Below, one piece after another: positions 36,747-64,000 of a stretch of DNA of 64,000 nucleotides. Under the pieces are notes generated by a model. That model searched no databases. It was given only the letters and a program-made list of their open reading frames with translations, and was not told where the DNA came from. The stretch lies in the NCBI RefSeq assembly GCF_020497125.1, contig NC_059075.1, positions 67,661,321 through 67,725,320 of the forward strand, given 5' to 3'. Position 1 is the stretch's first letter, and every line of letters starts with the position of its first letter. This DNA comes from Mauremys mutica. Its lineage: Eukaryota > Chordata > Testudines > Geoemydidae. Both the position numbers and the translations under genes were made by a program.

Positions 36747-38015
36747 TGAAGCTCGTTTTCAAAGCTTCTCTGATGCGCACCGCTTCCTGGTGTGCTCTTC
36801 TAATCTCCCTGGTGTCTGGCTGCGCGTAATCAGCGGCCAGGTGATTTGCCTCAGCCTCCCACCCCGCCATAAAGGTCTCCCCCTTACTCTCACAGAGATT
36901 GTGGAGAATACAGCAAGCAGCAATAACATAGGGGACATTGGTTTGGCTGAGGTCTGAGCGAGTCAGTAATGTCCGCCAGCGCGCCTTTAAACGGCCAAAT
37001 GCACATTCCACCACCATTCTGCATTTGCTCAGCCTGTAATTGAACAGATCCTGACCACTATCCAGGCTGCCTGTGTATGGCTTCATGAGCCATGGCATCA
37101 AGGGGTAGGCTGGGTCCCCCAGGATAACGACAGGCATTTCAACATCCCCAACTGTTATTTTCTGGTCTGGGAAGTAATTCCCTTGCTGCAGCCGTTTAAA
37201 CAGAGTAGTGCTTCTGAATACGCGAGCGTCATGAACCCTCCCTGGCCATCCCACGTGGATGTTTGTGAAACGTCCCTTGTGATCCACCAGTGCTTGCAGC
37301 ACCATTGAAAAGTACCCCTTGCGGTTTACGTACTGGGTGCCCTGGCGCTGCGGTGACAAGATAGGGATATGGGTTCCATCTATCGCCCCCCCCCACAGTT
37401 AGGGAATCCCAGTGCAGCAAAGCCATCCACTATGGCCTGCACGTTTCCCAGAGTCACAACCTTTCGTAGCAGCAGCTTAGTGATTGCTTTGGCTACTTGC
37501 ATCACAGCAGCCCCCACAGTAGATTTTCCAACTCCAAATTGATTCCCGACTGACCGGTAGCTGTCTGGCGTTGCAAGCTTCCACAGGGCTATCGCCACTC
37601 GCTTCTCTACTGTGAGGGCTGCTCTCATCTTGGTATTATGGCGTTTCAGGGCAGGGGCAAGCAAGTCACAAAGTTCCATGAAAGTGCCCTTACGCATGCG
37701 AAAGTTTCGCAGCCACTGGGAATCGTCCCACACCTGCAACACAATGCGGTCCCACCAGTCAGTGCTTGTTTCCCGGGCCCAAAATCGGCGTTCAATGGAT
37801 AGAATCTGCCCCATTACCATCAGGATCTCCAAAGCGCAGGGTCCCGCGGTTTGAGAGAATTCTGTGTCTACGTCCTCATCACTGTCATCGCCGCGCTGCC
37901 GTATCCGCCTCCTCCTCGCCTCGGTTTGAAGGTCCTGGTTCACCATAGACTGCACGAGAGTGCGCGAGGTGTTTAAAACATGCACGATTGCGGTATTGAG
38001 CTGAGCAGGGTCCAT
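36724..38015 (-). pseudogene. Harbinger DDE transposase, frameshifted
   Basis: The likely start is MDPAQLNTAIV at 38015; the open frame extends upstream to an ATG at 38159. The N-terminal part (38015 to about 37390) has a DUF4371-unrelated helical region with WWDRIVLQVWDDSQWLRNF and an HTH-like segment VEKRVAIALWKLATPDSYRS then GVGKSTVGAAV. The catalytic part (37380-36724) shows the Asp of the AIDG motif (codon 37378-37380), VHDARVF (Asp 37228-37230), GDPAYPLMPWLMKPY and VECAFGRLKARW (Glu codon at 37006-37008). The two parts are in different frames: a run of nine G on the minus strand (37386-37394) ends in a stop just before the first Asp. Otherwise the frame is long and clean, so decay is slight. 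Confidence 0.88.
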
Positions 38016-38387
38016 GCTTGCTGTGTTATGGCGTCCGCACAGTTCACCAAGCAAAAAAGGCGCGAAACGCTTGTCTGCTGCTTTCAGGGAGGGAGGGGTG
38101 AGGCTGTACCCAGAACCACCCGCGACAATGATTTTTGCCCCATCAGGCACTGGGATCACAACCCGGAAATTCCAAGGGGTGGGGGAGGCTGCGGGAACTA
38201 TGGGATAGCTATGGGATAGCTACCCACAGTGCAACGCTCCAGAAATCGACGCTAGCCTCGGACCGTGGACGCACACCACCGATTTAATGTGTTTAGTGTG
38301 GCCGCGCGCAATTGATTTTATACAATCTGTTTTGCTAAACCGGTTTATGTAAAATCGGAATAATCCCGTAGTGTAGACGTACCCTAA

Positions 38388-41300
38388 TACTGACTTTGGT
38401 CTGCAGGTGGCTGTAGGCTTTCAGGAGTGACCACAATACAAGCTCCCTCGGGGTAGCATTTTCATCAATGCTTATGGAATCTAATGCATTTTTCTTAAAG
38501 GGACATTAGCAACTGCAAAGTGATCAGTTTCACCCAAACCTAACAAAAGCAGCTCTTGACCCCAAGTCCCCTGGCCCATTTTTTTGTTTTTTTATTTCCA
38601 CGTTTGTTTTTTGTGGGCTTTTGAAAAATATTTCCCTCTGTCTCCCCTGCTGCTGTTTGCGACCCACAGGAAAGGACTGGGGCTGCAGCTCACGCAAAGG
38701 GCTACCAGGAACCCTGCTAGCCACCCAACTAACAGACTGGAAAGCAGCAGGAACTGTAAGGAAAGCATCTGTCCCTGCTCACTCCCTCTGGTCTCTGGTG
38801 CTTCCTAGGGAAAGATCACCTGCCCCTGCTACTTCCATTAGTGTTCACCTGTCCCCCCAGTAGGGTTGGGGAGTAGGGCAGACCCTGCTCTCTCTGACTC
38901 TTCCCACAGTCCCAGGAAGGGGTATGACTCTCCTGCCACTCCAATCTCCCTGGGCAATTTCCCAATAGAGTTTTATATTTTTACCTTTTAGAGTCTTAAA
39001 AATTAAACCGTATTGACTAGACGAGGCAGAGATGGCAGCATCCAATCCTATTCTCAGACAACAGCGGTGCAGTCCACTCCTTTTCGGAGAGGCTCCCCAA
39101 GCAAGGTATCAGAATGTGACGCCGTCAGACTAGTGCATGGCACTGAGATGGGAAACTATCAGTGCAGAAGCAAAAGTGATTCGACACAAAGCCCTATCCA
39201 AAGCACCCAACCAGCTCAAAGAGGAAACTGTTCTTGAGTTCCAGAAAACACCAACACCTTGAAAACACTTTAAGCAGAAATATGACCACAGCATTAACAG
39301 GAGAAAGCTCATTAGTGACCCCATGCAGGCTGAAGAAAGAAACGCTGCATCACTGGGGCAGCGCGTACCAATGGTACTGCCTGCTCACCAGTGAACAAGG
39401 GGTTAACTCCAGCACTACTACTTCCTCCTCTTGCATATAAGCTCAGGGGAAAGGCTAGAAGGGAGCTGCCTGTAAAAGAGCCTGTGGGGCTCAGCACCTG
39501 GTGGCCAAAGGCTGGGTTTACCCACAGGATGGGATGCTTTTCTCTTAGCTTTCTGGTAAGGTAACTCATTTTGCTTTCTGGTTAGACATATTAACCTCTG
39601 GGGAAAAGACCTCACTGAATGCAGCTGTTTCCTGCAGCTCAGTCACTCCCTCCGTTCACAGAGGCATTCCTGGAGGACACCTGACTATGGAATTAAGCAA
39701 AAGGCGAGCAGGAGCAATCCCTTCCTGGCTCGATATGAACACACGGATCGCAGAAATATCCCTCAATTAATCACGACAACCTAAGAACAACCACCACCTT
39801 AGCAACCACCTGGAAAGTCCTTGGCAAAACATATCAGCTGAACTCACTGATTTTCAAGGCAAATATTAGCAGCTGATTTGTATTCAGACTTTGCTGAATT
39901 GAGTCTACAACAAACTTTCTGAGTGTAGCCCACTTCTTGAGAGAGGGACTGTCTCGTGCTGCGCTCCCCCCACATCCCCACTGGCAAGAATCACCTTCCC
40001 TCCCCATGGCAACTACAGCAATTGCTCACATGGAAAAGTAATCATAGGACAATGTTTAGAGGGTGCCCACCATCTTGACTGACACCAGAGATTGACACAG
40101 CAACCTCCAGAGCTAGAAGCACAAATGTCTACAGCTTGAGGGAAAGAGCCAGGCTCTTAGCTGAGGCCTCTATTCTCTGTGCATGGGGCACACAGCAGGA
40201 CACACCTAACACACACTGACAGTGGGTTATTACATACAGTTATTCTCAACTGTTCTGCTTCTGGCTCTGAGGACCGTTTCCTTTTCCTCTCCATCTCCTC
40301 TTATGTAGGAGTGGCTAACACTGTTGCAGATCGCATGGCTCCTCCTCCTTGTTTTCATTTATTTCTCTAAACCCCCGTGCTCTTGTGTGCAATGTGGACC
40401 TTGGGCAACCATAAAAGCAACTGGAAGCAGAGAGGAGGAGCCAGCCCCAGAGGAGCTGCCCTGCAGGCCAACAGGTGTCCAGGGAACCACAGTTTGTGAA
40501 CCACCATTTGAAAAAATGCCCTGAGTGAAACTGATTTGTCATCAGAAAACTTCCTTTGCCAGCCACGGAATTCCTTTTCAAGCCTTTCCACATAATAGGT
40601 TTAAGCATGTTACATAGAGGCCGATGTACCCTAGAAATGGGCTAGCAGGCTGTACTGTTCAAACCGTCAGATACACTCAAGGACACAAAGGAGCAGACTC
40701 AAAATATACTTCAAGGGCACCCTTAAAGAAGGAAGGGGTTTCAGAGGCAGCCATGGGTGGGAGAAGCTCTTGTTAGCATGGCCATGGGAACCAAAAGATG
40801 GGGCTTTATGTGGAGGGCTTAGGGCCACCCTGAATGCCTACGGTCTGTGTAGATCTGGGGGAGCTGCATATTCTAGGGTGGACCTGCCTGCTTTTGCACG
40901 GGGGGGAGTAAACTCCCCCGCCCCTACACATGCAATGGAACAATTTAGGGAAAGCTCTCTAAGGCAGACCTCACAGAATTCTCCTGCCCAAAGACCCTGC
41001 CAGGTTTTTTTCTGTGGGATTGGCTAATCTGGCTGATGGTGATTAATGGTGTTATTGGACTAGGTGGATCATTTCCCTTAGCTGCTGACCCACTGGCGGA
41101 TGTTACTGCTTTACATTGAAAATCCATGTAAAGCTGTAGGGTTGGAATAATTGTTTCCATTTCACTGCTGGTGAGCATGGCACTTTGCAGACAAAGAAAA
41201 GACAAAGGTCCTGCAAGGACATATAATCTATGGGCTCAGTCCTGCCCTGACTTCAATGGGAACCCTCCAGGCTTAAATCTATGCACTAGCAGATTGCATT

Positions 41301-41474
41301 TCAGGATCAGAGCCTAAACTAAGCCAAGAAAAATGGCAGCTGGGGTGCAACAGAAAATCTTGTGCTGTGAACTGGTAGGTTAACCACACAGTTCATTGAT
41401 TCCAGTTGAGGTTTTTAGTTTAGATTTAGTGTATCTTTACTTTAATTTTAGAATAAATTTTAAACTGCTTGGCA
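38388..41474. other. Intergenic DNA without recognised features
   Basis: No gene or clear repeat is recognised in about 3 kb. A short Harbinger-independent fragment of the CTTCAATGGGAACC palindromic type lies near 41240-41270. Open frames are short. Confidence 0.35.
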
Positions 41475-42935
41475 GCAGAGATGGACAGAGGAGCAACAAG
41501 ACCTGGGTGTACGGGTCCATCATAGGATGACTATAATCCACCAATGTGCTGCAGCTGTGAAAAAGGCAAATGCACTCCTAGGATGTATCAAGTGAGACAT
41601 TTCCAGTAGAGAGAGAGAAGTATTAATGCCATTGGGCAAGGCACTAGTAAGACTTCATTTGGAATATTTTGTAGTTCTGGTCACCCATATTTAAGAAAGA
41701 TGCATTCAAACCGAAACAGGTGCAGGGAAGAGCTACTAGGATGATCATTGGATTGTAGGGCCTATCTTATGAGAGGAGACTGGAGGAGCTTGGCTTGTTT
41801 AGCCTAACCAAAAGAAAGCTGAGAAAGAATACAATTGCTCTTAATAAATACATTAGGGGGGTAAATACCGGGGATGGAGTGGAAAGCTATTTAATCTAAA
41901 GGACAACGTTGGCATGTGAACAAATGGGTATTAACTGGCCAGGAACAAAGTCAGGCTGGAAATTAGAAGATTTCTAACCATCAAAGGAGTGAGGTTCTGG
42001 AACAGCCCCCCCAGTAGACTTCAAGCAGGCAAACAACTCTATTAGTTTCAAGCGAGTGCTGGACACGTTTACGAGTGCCATGGTAGGACAGGGTTGCTTG
42101 TGATGGGTAGTTGGCAGGGCTCGTCTGTTTCTGTTTTATGTTCCTAAAGCTCATACTTCAGGGTTTTAGCTGGCCACCGGCAGGGGTAAGAAGCAGATTT
42201 TTTTCCTCCCCAGGGTATTCTGGGAGGTTGTGACAGAATGCACTCCTGTATTCATCCCCTACACACTGCTGTCAAAATCTGTGTATGCAATATGCCTTGT
42301 GAGGTATCACTTGAAAACTAATAACTTTCAGGTCAAGAATATCAAGGTGTAAAGTTATGAACATCAGCTGAAATTATGACAGAAGTGTGTTTACCAGACA
42401 AGTCTGGGGAGTGGGTAAACCTGTTTCTCAAAGACAAAGAAAGAGGGTTTTTTTTTAAATCTCCTTCCTCTGAAGCATCAGGGAAGGCCATGGCTGGAGA
42501 TGGGACATTGGGTTAGGAGGGCACTGAGGATTCTCTCTCTCAGGTGCTTGACTGGCTGGTTCTTGCTCCCATGCTCAGGGTCTAGCTAATCACTTTATGT
42601 GGGGTCAGGAAGGAATTTCCTCCCAGATCTGATTGACACTGACCTTGGAGGGTTTTCACCTTTCTCTGCTGCATGAGTGCAGATCACTTGCCAGGATTAT
42701 CAGGTATAGCTTATTTAATCATTTCCAAGCCATTGCAGGGGCCTCAGGTACTGGTGCACTTTGTTCCCTCCTAGTCTTTGTCTGTGACACATAGCAGTCT
42801 AGTCTCCTGTGAGCTGTAATCCTTTGGTCTCATTTTGGTTGTTGGCTTAGTGTGCGAGTGGCATTGGTGGCCTGTGATACACAGCAGGTCAGACTGGATG
42901 ATCTAGTGGTCCTTTCTGGCCTTAAGCACTAGGTC
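41475..42935 (+). mobile_element. CR1 LINE, 5' truncated, plus strand
   Basis: From 41475 the sequence carries the end of CR1 ORF2 and its 3' UTR in degenerate form. Markers are GGTGTACGGGTCCATCATAG, GCAAATGCACTCCTAGGATG, GGAGACTGGAGGAGCTTGGC and, at the 3' end, GGTCAGACTGGATGATCTAG then TGGTCCTTTCTGGCCTTAAG (about 42886-42925). The stretch 42140-42480 is less clearly CR1 and may be an insertion or a divergent part. Confidence 0.8.
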
Positions 42936-43550
42936 TCTACCACACTCGAGGAAGGTGAGTGAAAGTGGGAGGCCAGGGAGAAGGCATTTTATGTGCACTA
43001 CTGTCATAGTTTGGCAGTGTACAGCACCTAGCACAGTGCAGTCTTGGTCTACGACCAAAACTCTTAGGCGCTACTGCATTGCAAATAATAATAAACAACA
43101 ACAACAATAAATTCACTCTAGTAATTACTGAAGACTGCTAGAATAGTTTGATTGATTTTCATAGGGGAGAAGTAATGATCAATATTGCAATGTCACATCA
43201 AAACCAAACAGCCCCTTTAGAGATAATGTTGCTTTATTTGTTATGTAACTAATGTGCTGTATCCTGAAAGCAACAGCTCCGTATAACTGATATTGTGGAA
43301 TTCAATATTTATTGTCGTTTAATGACTGCAGATCAGAGGTGTTGTGTTAACAAATCAAAAGGTGATTTTTCTAACTGCCGGGATTGCTAACTCTCTCGCT
43401 GGGATCTAGATATGGATGTGTCTTTCTCCCTCTTACATCATCAAGTAACAAAGATTCTGCAACTGGAAATTAAATGGTATTTTGGCCAGGAACGTGCAAG
43501 GAAGAATAAACTCCAGCTTGCTCCCCCATAGCTTTGGCTCCAGGGGTGCT
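42936..43550. other. Intergenic DNA with SINE-like tail and (AAT)n/(AAC)n run
   Basis: At 43014-43110 the text GTGTACAGCACCTAGCACAG with AGGCGCTACTGCATTGCAAA and AATAATAATAAACAACAAC resembles the 3' tail of an amniote SINE, also seen at 60660-60745. Nothing else is recognised. Confidence 0.4.
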
Positions 43551-43551
43551 G

Positions 43552-43672
43552 GAACAATTTGTATAGTGGGGGGTGCTGAGAGCCATTGAACCAATCTGTG
43601 AACCCTGCATATAATGGAAATCACTTCAAGTCAGGGGGTGCTGCAGCACCCCTACTTCCAGCACCTATGACT
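43552..43672. mobile_element. Short MITE-like repeat with AGGGGTGCTGG / CCAGCACCTA ends
   Basis: The left end CAGGGGTGCTGGAACA and the right end TTCCAGCACCTATG are inverted, with a second inverted pair inside (GGGGGTGCTG and CAGCACCCC). The length is about 120 bp. No convincing target duplication was found. Confidence 0.55.
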
Positions 43673-44164
43673 GGCTCTGCAGAGAAAATAGGAATTGAAA
43701 ACACAAAAGGATCAAAACTGTTAAGGAGGCATTTTGACAAGGTCACTTATCTGATGATGACATTTAATGCCTTTGATGTCAGACACTGGAATCGTTAGGC
43801 ACATCCCATTGCCTTGGCAGAAGGATGCCTGCGACTGCCTGCACAAAGGTATAAAATGAGGCACAAGCCATGCCTCCATGACTTCCCCTCAAATTTCCTG
43901 CTTATTGCCTAGGTAACGTCTGCATCTCCTGAATCACTGTTTGGCCCTGCTTTAGGATGGAGAGGGGAGAATGGAATTCTGCATAATATACAGAACAAGC
44001 CCTTCTGAATTACAGCAGCAGAACTACTCTTCAAGCTTAACAAACACTATGTTCATTGGGACAGCACGAGGCCTGGTTCCAGCCTCACTGCTGCTTTCTA
44101 CCTATAAACTACACTCCATAGATAGGAAAAGTGGCCTACTAGATATCTGTAAGATACTAGATAT

Positions 44165-44330
44165 CTGAATTCTAATCCAGGTTCTGCCACTAATTTTGTG
44201 GCTTTGGATAAGTCACTTAACTCTTCTGTGCTTCAGTTTCCCAATCCATACAATGGGGATATTAATACTCACCTACCACATATGTTTGTAAGTTATATCC
44301 AAGTGCTAAGTACTATTATTATTGTATTCT
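44165..44330 (+). repeat. MIR SINE, plus strand
   Basis: GGTTCTGCCACTAATTTTG, GGATAAGTCACTTAACTC and CTTCAGTTTCCCAATCC followed by ACAATGGGGATATTAATAC give the MIR core and 3' part. Confidence 0.8.
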
Positions 44331-44473
44331 GGATACAAGCCTTGTACGGCTTGTTACTTAAAGAAGGTGCTAGTGGCCATCAGGTTTGCATAAAAAAATG
44401 ATTCCTCTCTCTTCAGCAATTTACAGTATTATTACATGCTGGGCAAATCCTCTCTTCCAGCCTAGGTTGAGTC

Positions 44474-44663
44474 TGGGGGGAGGGATAGCTCAGTGGTTTG
44501 AGCATTGGCCTGTTAAACCCAGGGTTGTGAGTTCAATCCTTGAGGGGGCCATTTAAGGATCTGGGGCAAAAATCTGTCTGGGGATTGGTCCTGCTCTGAG
44601 CAGGGGGTTGGACTAGATGACCTCCTGAGGTCCCTTCCAACCCTGATATTCTATGATTCTATG
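44474..44663 (+). mobile_element. tRNA-derived SINE with CR1-like tail, plus strand
   Basis: The pol III A box is visible as ATAGCTCAGTGGTTTGAGCA (about 44485-44504) and the B box as GGTTGTGAGTTCAATCC (44523-44539). The body GGGGATTGGTCCTGCTCTGA is followed by a CR1-derived tail, GGACTAGATGACCTCCTGAG, ending in two copies of ATTCTATG (44648-44663). The shared tail implies CR1 reverse transcriptase moved it. The copy is well preserved, and it is the strongest indicator that this is turtle DNA. Confidence 0.9.
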
Positions 44664-45012
44664 ATCAACACATCATCTACAGCATTCCAGGAAGGATGCA
44701 GGCCATGATGGAAAGGGAATGGAAGGGAAAGCCCTGATCTCTCAATAGGGGCACCACCATTGATAACACTTGGATAAACCATGGATGGTGTCCATCCTGC
44801 TACAACCTGGATAGTTGTAGTGAGATGGCTCCCAAACTTAAACCTGGTAGGTAGCTGACATGACGATGATGGTGTTATTCTGGGAAGTGAGGAAGCTAGT
44901 GCTCCTCAGGTTGTGTGTTAATTAACTAAGACTGTGGTAGCAGGACTTGTTGCTGGGTTCTCTTCACCCACCCTATGTTATCTTGTTGCCACTGATGGCG
45001 ATGGCACCATAG

Positions 45013-45327
45013 ACACCGACTCCATGGGTGCTTCAGGGCTGGAGCACCCACAGAAAAAAAAAAGCACCCACAGCAGCCCCGCGGATCAGCTCCTCCCCAT
45101 CCTTCCCGCCAGCAGGCCCTGCTGATCAGCTCCTCCCCCTCCCTCCCAGCATCTCCAGCCTGCCATGATCAGTTGTTCAGTGGTGTGTAGGAGGCGCTGG
45201 AGGGTGGGGGAGGAGTAGGGGCAGGAAGAGGCAGGGCAGGGACGGAGAGGGGGCGGGAGGAGGGGGAACGCGGCATGCTTGGGGGGGGGCGCGAGCACCC
45301 ACCGGCGCTGGGGAAAGTTGGCGCCTA
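45013..45327. mobile_element. Foldback element with GACTCCATGGGTGCT-type arms
   Basis: The left part has GACACCGACTCCATGGGTGC and TGGAGCACCCACAG. The right part reads GCGAGCACCCACCGGCGC and AGTTGGCGCCTAA, inverted to the left end. The middle holds long GC-rich inverted arms (CCTCCCTCCCAGCATCTCCA against GGCGCTGGAGGGTGGGGGAG). It is a young-looking non-autonomous element of unknown superfamily. Confidence 0.55.
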
Positions 45328-45402
45328 AGCAAGTAATCCCCTCACCCCCCAGAATTTAGTAATCTGGTGCCTCTGGATGTCCCCCTCAGCCTTGCATTAT
45401 TA

Positions 45403-45713
45403 CAGGGATCGGCAACCTTTCAGAAGTGCTGTGCCGAATCTTCATTTATTCGCTCTAATTTAAGGTTTCGTGTGCCAGTAAAACATTTTAACATTTTTAG
45501 AAGGTCTCTTTCTATAAGTCTATAATATATAATTAAACTATTGTTGTATGTAAAGTAAATAAGGCTTTTAAAATGTTTAAGAAGCTTCATTTAAAATTAA
45601 ATTAAAATGCAGAGCCCCCCGGACTGGTGGCCAGGACCCGGGCAGTGTGAGTGCCACTGAAAATCAGCTCACGTGCCGCCTTCGGCACCTGTGCCATAGG
45701 TTGCCTACCCCTG
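45403..45713. mobile_element. hAT-type MITE with perfect 8 bp target duplication
   Basis: This is a 311 bp element beginning CAGGGATCGGCAACCTT and ending AGGTTGCCTACCCCTG. The duplication CATTATTA occurs at 45395-45402 and 45714-45721. The AT-rich interior contains, on the minus strand, an AATAAA at 45445-45450 downstream of the PLEKHD1 stop. Confidence 0.88.
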
Positions 45714-45721
45714 CATTATTA

Positions 45722-46323
45722 CCTGCTTAAAGGGTTCTACATCAAGAGGTTGTTCCAGGCTTGACGTCATTGCACGCGCTTAGGAGATTGATATAGCTGC
45801 AGTGTCTAGGAAACATGATAAGGAACATCCTCCTTCCCAGCACAGATACTGTATTGGACCAGCTGAGAAAGAAGGCAAGACAGAGCAATTGGGCTGTGCC
45901 TTATCTGCTAGTTTCACTAGCTGGACATTAGGCTAAGAAAGGGGTTTATCAGCAGCACCTACATTTGGCTGCGGGACTAGACTGTGAAGAAATGACCTGA
46001 CACTCCCTAAGCTAAAGTGTGTGATTCATTTGAACACTGATTGTGGGATTTTGGCAGAACACGTCCTAATGGAAACGGCTAAAGTAAAGGGAGGTGATTT
46101 GGGGGGAATGTCAGAGCTTCCCTGTAGTCTAGGGAAAGAGAGATTGGCACTGCTCAGGAACACACACTAAAAGCCACAACCCTGGAGAGTATTGCATGCA
46201 TCCATCCTGCCCCTTTCCCCACAAAGGAGCAAATCCTCCCCCTGACCCCAGTGGTTTAACTTCTGATGAGGTGAACAATGAGCTGAGATCAGAAGCCCCC
46301 TCCTGATGGGAGGAGACAAGGAT
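45722..46323 (-). other. Probable PLEKHD1 3' UTR and flank
   Basis: This stretch lies immediately downstream of the PLEKHD1 stop on the minus strand and has no other feature. No AATAAA occurs in it on that strand; a GATAAA variant lies near 45944. The first AATAAA is in the hAT MITE further downstream. Confidence 0.4.

Positions 46324-64000
<17,677 letters not shown>

Larger units (their letters stand above)
34373..38384. mobile_element. PIF/Harbinger DNA transposon, near full length, about 4.0 kb
   Basis: The element is flanked by TAA at 34370-34372 and 38385-38387. Its left end is AGCCTGGTCTACACTAGG, and the right end on the minus strand is GGGTACGTCTACACTACG. These inverted ends share GTCTACACTA. 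Both subterminal regions carry further AAATCGG-type palindromic motifs. It encodes the two proteins expected of the superfamily: a MYB/SANT-like DNA-binding protein on the plus strand and a DDE transposase on the minus strand, which meet tail to tail. A third, unassigned open frame lies on the minus strand in the MYB gene's intron. The transposase has one visible frameshift, so this copy may be only recently inactive, or the shift may be an assembly error in a G9 tract. Confidence 0.92.

Overview
The window is eukaryotic nuclear DNA from a vertebrate, most likely a turtle (Testudines). The evidence is GT-AG introns, MIR SINE relics, many CR1 LINE fragments, a tRNA-derived SINE with a CR1-like tail of ATTCTATG repeats (the cryptodiran turtle pol III SINE type), and many hAT, PIF/Harbinger and TA-flanked DNA transposons. 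No bacterial, plasmid, CRISPR or rRNA feature was seen.

Only two host genes are visible and they converge. The left edge (3-1766, plus strand) is the 3' part of a CCDC177-like coiled-coil gene, open without an intron to the window edge. The right third (46324-63547, minus strand) carries nine exons of PLEKHD1, covering the coiled-coil region and C-terminus. Its pleckstrin-homology part lies beyond the right edge. The nine exons join in phase through GT-AG introns and give about 366 codons. A tail-to-tail CCDC177/PLEKHD1 pair is also the order I know from human chromosome 14.

The roughly 44 kb between the two genes holds no host gene I can support. It is a layered transposon landscape: old MIR and palindromic repeats, CR1 LINE fragments on both strands, and DNA-transposon derivatives with intact target-site duplications. 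The main item is a 4.0 kb PIF/Harbinger element (34373-38384, TAA duplication). It has a two-exon MYB/SANT-like gene on the plus strand and a DDE transposase on the minus strand, broken at a G9 tract beside the first catalytic Asp. A long, coding-like antisense open frame of unknown family lies inside the MYB gene's intron. Shorter Harbinger derivatives occur at 3865-4151, 30439-31088 and 48799-49500.

The PLEKHD1 introns contain more repeats: a proline-rich ORF plus minisatellite element (50696-52097), a 264 bp hAT MITE that landed 8 bases from a 5' splice site (53093-53356), and a CR1 LINE (57025-58195). The most promising unusual items are the antisense third frame of the Harbinger element and the splice-adjacent MITE, where retaining the intron would stay in frame for about 150 codons.
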